This document shows positions 59,585 through 64,000 of a stretch of DNA of 64,000 bases, in pieces. The number at the start of each line of letters is the position of its first letter. Within the stretch, counting starts at the first letter, position 1. The notes beneath the pieces are model-generated. The model was not told the origin of the DNA. It saw nothing but the letters and a program-made list of their open reading frames with translations, and ran no database searches. This DNA is from Pseudonocardia endophytica. GTDB taxonomy: Bacteria > Actinomycetota > Actinomycetes > Mycobacteriales > Pseudonocardiaceae. Made by a program: the position numbers and the translations under genes. The stretch lies in NCBI RefSeq assembly GCF_004339565.1, contig NZ_SMFZ01000002.1:2666001-2730000 (forward strand). The letters run 5' to 3'.

Positions 59585-61087
59585 CTACCCGGATGCCTGC
59601 CGCGCCAGAGCGGCGCGGTCGACCTTCCCACTGGGCGTCAGCGGCAGGTCGGCGACGAGCCGGACCTCCGACGGCGCGACCGTCGGGCCCCGGTGTCCGG
59701 CGACCCACCCGATCAGCTCGTCCGCCGTCGGCGCGCAGCCGGCGCGGGGCACGACGGCCGCGGCCGCGGTCTCGACGCCGTCGCCGTCCGCGCGGGCGAA
59801 CACGCCGGCGGCCGTGACACCGGGGTGGGCGACGAGGCAGTTCTCCACCTCGCTCGGGTAGATCCGCGCGCGCTCGGCGAAGATCACCTCCTTGGCCCGT
59901 CCGACGAGCGTCAGGTAGCCGTGCTCGTCGAGCGACCCGAGGTCGCCGGTGCGGAACCAGCCGTCCCGCAGCACGGCGGCCGTCTCCTCCGGGTTGCCGA
60001 TGTACCCGGGCATGACGGCACCGCTGTGCACCCACACCTCGCCGGTGGTTCCGGCCGGGACCGGCGTGCCGTCGTCGTCGCACACCGAGACCGTGACGCC
60101 GCGGACCGGCCTGCCGACCGTGCCGCGCAGCTCCGGACGGGCCAGCTCGTCGGGCTCGATCGAGCAGATCGTCGTGGCCTCGATGCTGCCGTAGGTCTGG
60201 CCGACGATCGGACCGAACCGCTCCAGCGCCTCGCCGAGCCGGTCCGCGGACGCGGGTGCGCTACCGATCCGCACGCGCCGCAGGCCGGACGTGTCGGTGG
60301 TGGCGAGATCGGGATGGTCGAGCAGCTGGTACAGGTTGCGGGGCATCAGCTGGATCGTCGTGGCCCGCTCGCGGGCGATCGCGGCGAGCACCCGGGCCGC
60401 GTCGAACTCCGCCTGCAGCACGACGCGCCCGCCTGCCGCGAGCGTGACGAGCGAGAGCGTGCCGGCGATGTGCGCGATCGGCGTGCACACCAGCAGGACC
60501 GTGTCGCTCCAGCCGGCGAGCGCGGCGGGCGACGAGTACGCGGGGACGGCGGCGTAGCGGGGGACACCCTTCGGGACGCCGGTGCTGCCGCCGGTCAACG
60601 AGATCGACGCGAGGTCGTCCGGCCGCAGCCGCACGGGGAACGGCGCGGCGTCCGCGGGCGGGTCGGGGTCGACGTCGACGACGGTCGCGCCGGTACCGGC
60701 CGCCGCCCGGTCGGCCGTCTCCCGGCGCCCCGTGCCTGCGACGACGAGGAGGCGCGCCGAGCACGTTCGCAGCAGCGCGGCGACGGTCGTCGGGGAGGAG
60801 CCGTCGGCGAACGACACCCACGCGGCACCGACGACGTTGGCCGCCCACCGCATCACCAGACCGGTCGGAGTGCTGCCGACCATGATCGCGACGACGTCGC
60901 CGCGGCGTACGCCGAGCCCGTCGAGCCGGCGCGCCTCGCGGTGGACACGGTCGAGCACGTCCCGGAACGTCCACTCCGACCGCGAGCCCGGATCGTCGAC
61001 GGTGATCGCGACACGGTCGCCGTACCGGGCGAACCGGTCCAGCGTCAGCTCGATCGTCGTGGCATACCCGTCCGAGTGGTCGGCCAT
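59585..61087 (-). CDS. AMP-dependent acyl ligase (FadD-like)
   Basis: A 500-aa ANL enzyme: P-loop SLTGGSTGVPKGV near residue 168, GQTYGSIEATT near 290, WFRTGDLGSLDEHGYLTLVG near 375, KEVIFAERARIYPSEVE, and the catalytic Lys in LTPSGKVDRAAL. It probably forms an acyl-CoA or loads a carrier. ATG 61087 was chosen; GTG 61093 is equally near. It lies 19 nt downstream of the NTF2-like gene, so both may act on one small-molecule pathway that is otherwise outside the window. Confidence 0.85.
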   Translation of the reverse strand: MADHSDGYATTIELTLDRFARYGDRVAITVDDPGSRSEWTFRDVLDRVHREARRLDGLGVRRGDVVAIMVGSTPTGLVMRWAANVVGAAWVSFADGSSPTTVAALLRTCSARLLVVAGTGRRETADRAAAGTGATVVDVDPDPPADAAPFPVRLRPDDLASISLTGGSTGVPKGVPRYAAVPAYSSPAALAGWSDTVLLVCTPIAHIAGTLSLVTLAAGGRVVLQAEFDAARVLAAIARERATTIQLMPRNLYQLLDHPDLATTDTSGLRRVRIGSAPASADRLGEALERFGPIVGQTYGSIEATTICSIEPDELARPELRGTVGRPVRGVTVSVCDDDGTPVPAGTTGEVWVHSGAVMPGYIGNPEETAAVLRDGWFRTGDLGSLDEHGYLTLVGRAKEVIFAERARIYPSEVENCLVAHPGVTAAGVFARADGDGVETAAAAVVPRAGCAPTADELIGWVAGHRGPTVAPSEVRLVADLPLTPSGKVDRAALARQASG

Positions 61088-61106
61088 GGTCACCAGCGTC
61101 GCACGA

Positions 61107-61502
61107 TCACCGGTGCACGAACGAATGGTGCTCGTGCTGGACGGTCCACCGCCCGTCGCGGCGGTTCAGGCCGATGCTGAGCCGCAGACGCCGGTCCGGC
61201 TCGTCCGCGAACTCGGCCTCGGTGCCGCACCGCACCAGCGCGTAGGCGTAGGCGACGTCGCCGCCCGCGTGGACGGTGAGCGACTCGATGTCGAACGACG
61301 CACCCTGCGCCTGCCACTCGAAGAACGGCGGCCACGTGGTGCGGTAGTCGTCGATGCCGCGCACGCCCTGGTCCGGGGGCGGGACGTCGAACATGACGAT
61401 GTCGTCGGCGTGGTCGGCCAGGAGGGTGTCCATGTCGCCCGCGTGGACGGCCGCCGCCCAGCGCCTGATGAGGTCGTCGATCTGCTGCTCGTCAGGGGTC
61501 AT
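61107..61502 (-). CDS. SnoaL/NTF2-like (SgcJ-type) protein
   Basis: A 131-aa cone-shaped alpha+beta barrel protein: IDDLIRRWAAAVHAGDMDTL at the start, MFDVPPPDQGVRGIDDYR, then a beta-rich half ending WTVQHEHHSFVHR. Proteins of this group include polyketide cyclases and ketosteroid isomerase-like enzymes, but the sequence alone does not identify the reaction. It is the first gene of a likely two-gene unit with the acyl ligase. Confidence 0.78.
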   Translation of the reverse strand: MTPDEQQIDDLIRRWAAAVHAGDMDTLLADHADDIVMFDVPPPDQGVRGIDDYRTTWPPFFEWQAQGASFDIESLTVHAGGDVAYAYALVRCGTEAEFADEPDRRLRLSIGLNRRDGRWTVQHEHHSFVHR

Positions 61503-61735
61503 GGGAACTACGACCCGATCCGTGCGGCGAAGTCATCGGATCGTCTCCGGGCACGGGCCCCGCGTGCGGTGGTGGCAACGGGACTCGACCCGCCGGCTGC
61601 TCGCTCCGCCGCCCGCGTTCCCCGCCCTGCTCATCCCCGCGAACCCGCAGGTCCGGATGCTCGCCCGGCCCGGCAGTTCGCGATCGCGAACGATTCCGGG
61701 CGCATCCTGGATAATTTCTGACAAGGCGGTAGTAT

Positions 61736-61749
61736 CGAACGCATGTTCG
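61736..61749. promoter_or_regulatory. LexA (SOS) box over the start of the HNH gene
   Basis: CGAACGCATGTTCG matches the actinobacterial SOS box CGAAC-N4-GTTCG exactly. It includes the ATG of the HNH gene (61743). A -10-like TAGTAT lies directly upstream (61730-61735), so LexA would cover the transcription start. Confidence 0.8.
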
Positions 61750-63464
61750 CATCAGTCGCCGAGGTGGAACCCGACCTCGTCGAGCACGACACGACCCGCT
61801 GTGCGCACGGGATCCTGGCCGTGTGCTGCGATGACGCCCGCTGCCTCGGCCCGCTGGTCGACCCGCGTCGGGAACCCGGAGCGCGGCTCGCGGCGCAGAT
61901 GCAGTTCGCGGGCGAGATGCCAGGGGTGCTGTCGCGGGCCGAGGTACTCGATGTGGTCGAGGCCGCGGAGCGGCAGATCCGCTGGATGATGGGGCTGCGC
62001 ACGCGGATGCTGGCCGAGTTCGTCGACCGGCACCCCGACGGCTCGATCACGGCACCGCCCGGGGCCGACGCGGCCGCGGCGGTCCCGTCGCAGCGCTGGG
62101 TGCCCGACGAGGTCGCCCTGACCCTGAACGTCTCCCGGTTGGAGGCGCTCGGCGAGATCGAGCAGGCGAGACGGTTCGCCCACGTCCTTCCAGACACCCT
62201 CGCCGAACTCGAACGCGGCCGGATCGACCTGCGCCGCGCCGAGGCGATCGCCCGCGCGACCGCGGTCCTGCCCGACGACAAGGCCCGCGCGGTCGAGGCG
62301 ACGGTGCTACCGAAGGCGCACGACGCGACGCTGCGGCAGGTCCGGGACCGGGTGCGGCGGGCGATCGCCCGAGTCGACCCGGACGGCGAGTACCGGCGCC
62401 ACAAGGAAGCCGACCGGGGCCGGCGAGTGTCGATCCGCGCCCTCGAGGACGGCATGGCGTCGCTGTGGTTCTACGGGGCCGCGGCTGAGATCGAGTCGGC
62501 GTGGCAGGTCGCGGACCGGGTGGCGCGGTCGTTGGGCAAGGAGGACTCGCGGACGCTGGACCAGCGGCGCTTCGACCTGTCGATGGAGATCCTGCAGGGC
62601 CGGTTGACCGTCACCGACCGCGCGGACCTCGAGACGGCGGTCGCCGCAGCTCTCGCCGGACAGAGCGCCGACGGCGCAGGATCGGGGAGTGCCGGGTTCG
62701 GGAGTGCGGGGGCCGAGACTGCGGTCGCCCCGGCCGGTGAGGTGGCCGGTTGCGGGTCTCGGGATCGGCCACCGCCCGAGCACACGATCTCGCCCGACGT
62801 CCTCACCGCCGCCGTCGCCGAAGCACTGAGCCGCCGCCCCGACCCAGGTGGCGTCGGACGCACACCGCTCGTGCAGGTCGTCGTCGGCATCGACACCCTC
62901 ACCGGATCGAACCGGCCCGGTGAACTCGTCGGACACGGACCGATCGACGCCGACACCGCCCGTGCCCTGGCCGCCGACAGCGTCATCATCCGGCTCCTCA
63001 CCGACGACGCGACCGGCACCCTGCTCGAACACGGCCGCACCCGCTACGCCCCACCGGCCGCGCTGGCCGACCACGTCCGTGCCCGCGACCAGATCTGCCG
63101 CGGCCCCCGCTGCACTCGCCGCGTCCGCGATCTCGACCACCACCAGGACTGGGCCCTCGGCGGCGACACCGACGTGGCCAACCTCTACGGCTTCTGCCAG
63201 CACTGCCACCGGCTCAAGGACGCCTCCGGCTGGAGCTGCATCACCGACCCGCACGACCCGAACGGCGACGTCGTCTGGATCTCCCCGTGCGGACGGACCA
63301 CGACCAGCCGCCCGTACGACTACCGCGACCTCACCGCCGACCTCACCGACCTCACCGACCTCACCGACCTCACCGGTCCGTCGCCGACGGCCGGGACGCA
63401 CGCCGAGCCGCGTCTCGACTGCCGGGACGACGATGCCGAACCGGGCGATACGCCGCCGTTCTGA
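61743..63464 (+). CDS. DUF222/HNH endonuclease (13E12-type)
   Basis: A 573-aa protein: an N-terminal DUF222 helical region (LDVVEAAERQIRWMMGLR, LGEIEQARRFAHVLPDTLAE) and a C-terminal HNH nuclease motif (CRGPRCTRRVRDLDHHQDWA, NLYGFCQHCHRLKD). The extreme C-terminus is a run of Asp-Leu-Thr repeats. In M. tuberculosis, 13E12 repeat genes are LexA-regulated; the SOS box here supports the same. The role is probably DNA processing after damage or in a mobile element, but it is unproven. Confidence 0.88.
   Translation: MFASVAEVEPDLVEHDTTRCAHGILAVCCDDARCLGPLVDPRREPGARLAAQMQFAGEMPGVLSRAEVLDVVEAAERQIRWMMGLRTRMLAEFVDRHPDGSITAPPGADAAAAVPSQRWVPDEVALTLNVSRLEALGEIEQARRFAHVLPDTLAELERGRIDLRRAEAIARATAVLPDDKARAVEATVLPKAHDATLRQVRDRVRRAIARVDPDGEYRRHKEADRGRRVSIRALEDGMASLWFYGAAAEIESAWQVADRVARSLGKEDSRTLDQRRFDLSMEILQGRLTVTDRADLETAVAAALAGQSADGAGSGSAGFGSAGAETAVAPAGEVAGCGSRDRPPPEHTISPDVLTAAVAEALSRRPDPGGVGRTPLVQVVVGIDTLTGSNRPGELVGHGPIDADTARALAADSVIIRLLTDDATGTLLEHGRTRYAPPAALADHVRARDQICRGPRCTRRVRDLDHHQDWALGGDTDVANLYGFCQHCHRLKDASGWSCITDPHDPNGDVVWISPCGRTTTSRPYDYRDLTADLTDLTDLTDLTGPSPTAGTHAEPRLDCRDDDAEPGDTPPF
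63339..63374 (+). repeat. Tandem 9-bp repeat at the 3' end of the HNH gene
   Basis: Four exact copies of GACCTCACC encode Asp-Leu-Thr units, with one further copy just before. Such in-frame repeats can gain or lose units by slippage, so the tail length may vary between strains. Confidence 0.8.
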
Positions 63465-63558
63465 CGCACGGCGACATTCGGATCACGCGGCGGCGGTCGC
63501 TGCACCTCGGCCGGGCCGCGCCTCCGTACGAACCTCGCAAGGCTGCTTCGATGGGGGC

Positions 63559-64000
63559 ATGACACCGCACGATGTGCCGACGGTCGTCCGCGTGGAGCGG
63601 GAGATCGCCGCCGACCCTGCGACGATCTTCGAGCAGATCGCCGACCCGGCAGGGCAGCCCGCATGGGACGGCAACGACAACCTCGCCGACGCCGCTGCGG
63701 GACAACGTGTCCACGCCGTCGGCGCTGTGTTCTCCACGACGCTCACGATGGGCGCGGTGCGGGAGAACCACGTCGTGGAGTTCGAGGAGGGCCGCCGGAT
63801 CGCCTGGACGCCGGCCGAGCCGGGCGGCCGTCCACCCGGCCACCTGTGGCGCTGGGAGCTCGAGCCGCTCGGGCCGGGGCTCACCCGGGTCGCGCACACC
63901 TATGACTGGACGCACCTGACCGACGAGACCCGCTTCGAGCGGGCCAGGGCGACGACCGCGGACACGCTGCGGGCCTCCCTGGACGGGCTGGCCGCCGTCG
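63559..64000 (+). CDS. SRPBCC-family protein, 3' end outside window
   Basis: The visible 147 residues form a START/Bet v1-like fold: VVRVEREIAADPATIFEQIA, PAGQPAWDGNDN, RENHVVEFEEGRRIAWTPAE and TRVAHTYDWTHL. Such proteins bind hydrophobic ligands or act as polyketide cyclase-like enzymes. The gene is cut by the right edge near its expected end. It follows the HNH gene after 94 bp. Confidence 0.8.
   Translation, partial: MTPHDVPTVVRVEREIAADPATIFEQIADPAGQPAWDGNDNLADAAAGQRVHAVGAVFSTTLTMGAVRENHVVEFEEGRRIAWTPAEPGGRPPGHLWRWELEPLGPGLTRVAHTYDWTHLTDETRFERARATTADTLRASLDGLAAV

Noticed and set aside
61580..61610. Short stretch resembling a tRNA T-arm (gggactcgaccc)
   Set aside because: No acceptor stem or anticodon arm can be folded around it.

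Overview
This 64 kb window is very GC-rich DNA with strongly GC-biased codons, many GTG starts and tight ATGA/GTGA stop-start overlaps. The gene content includes a group 1h-type [NiFe]-hydrogenase with its hyp genes, fused CydDC, a DosR/DosS-like hypoxia locus, an EspR-like regulator, a LexA-boxed 13E12-type HNH gene and F420/LLM enzymes. Together these point to a free-living actinomycete, most likely Pseudonocardiaceae (Pseudonocardia-like); the genus is an inference. No rRNA, tRNA, CRISPR array, IS element or phage gene was recognised.

Layout. (1) 1-15.1 kb: a compact, unusual biosynthetic gene cluster with no large PKS or NRPS modules. It holds a free carrier protein, an AMP-forming ligase, a BtrK-like PLP decarboxylase, a 3-hydroxyacyl-CoA dehydrogenase, an acyl-CoA dehydrogenase with a half-size partner, a condensation-domain protein with a degenerate carrier-like tail, a KAS III-like enzyme plus a shortened thiolase-fold partner, an AsnB-type amidotransferase, a pathway regulator, and one ABC ATPase with two related permeases. 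(2) 15.2-22.4 kb: ordinary accessory genes: a serine beta-lactamase-like hydrolase, a Met/His-rich DUF305 lipoprotein, ACC deaminase with its GntR regulator, a DedA-like membrane protein, and a divergent SDR/XRE pair with an inverted operator. (3) 22.9-39.6 kb: high-affinity H2 oxidation. A plus-strand maturation operon (PadR regulator, two SIS proteins, HypC-like, HypF) faces a minus-strand operon (hhyS-hhyL-NifU-like-accessory proteins-protease-microprotein-hypCDEAB). Between them lie an alpha/beta hydrolase and a DUF559 nuclease-like gene flanked by two copies of a palindromic repeat. A second palindromic repeat family is embedded in frame inside hypF and a 487-aa hydrogenase-operon gene. 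(4) 39.8-43.6 kb: membrane proteins, an LLM oxidoreductase and an L,D-transpeptidase. (5) 43.9-56.5 kb: a low-oxygen block: cydABDC, two universal stress proteins, an Acg-type nitroreductase, a DosS-like kinase, a DosR-like regulator, a flavodoxin-like protein and two small membrane proteins. Palindromes of the form GGGACC-NN-GGTCCC sit in each divergent promoter region, so the block looks like a self-contained DosR regulon. (6) 56.6-59.5 kb: an EspR-like regulator, a MAB_1171c-like membrane protein, an ImmA/IrrE peptidase and a degenerate EspR-related protein. (7) 59.6-64 kb: an acyl-AMP ligase with an NTF2-like protein, a LexA-boxed HNH/DUF222 gene and a truncated SRPBCC gene.

How the parts work together (inference). 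The hydrogenase and the cytochrome bd/Dos block fit a soil actinomycete that survives starvation and hypoxia by scavenging atmospheric H2 and respiring through a high-affinity oxidase. The first 15 kb probably makes and exports a small amine- or amide-containing metabolite built on a single free carrier protein. Its ligase-decarboxylase-amidotransferase combination resembles both butyrosin side-chain genes and the accessory cassette found beside exosortase A loci.
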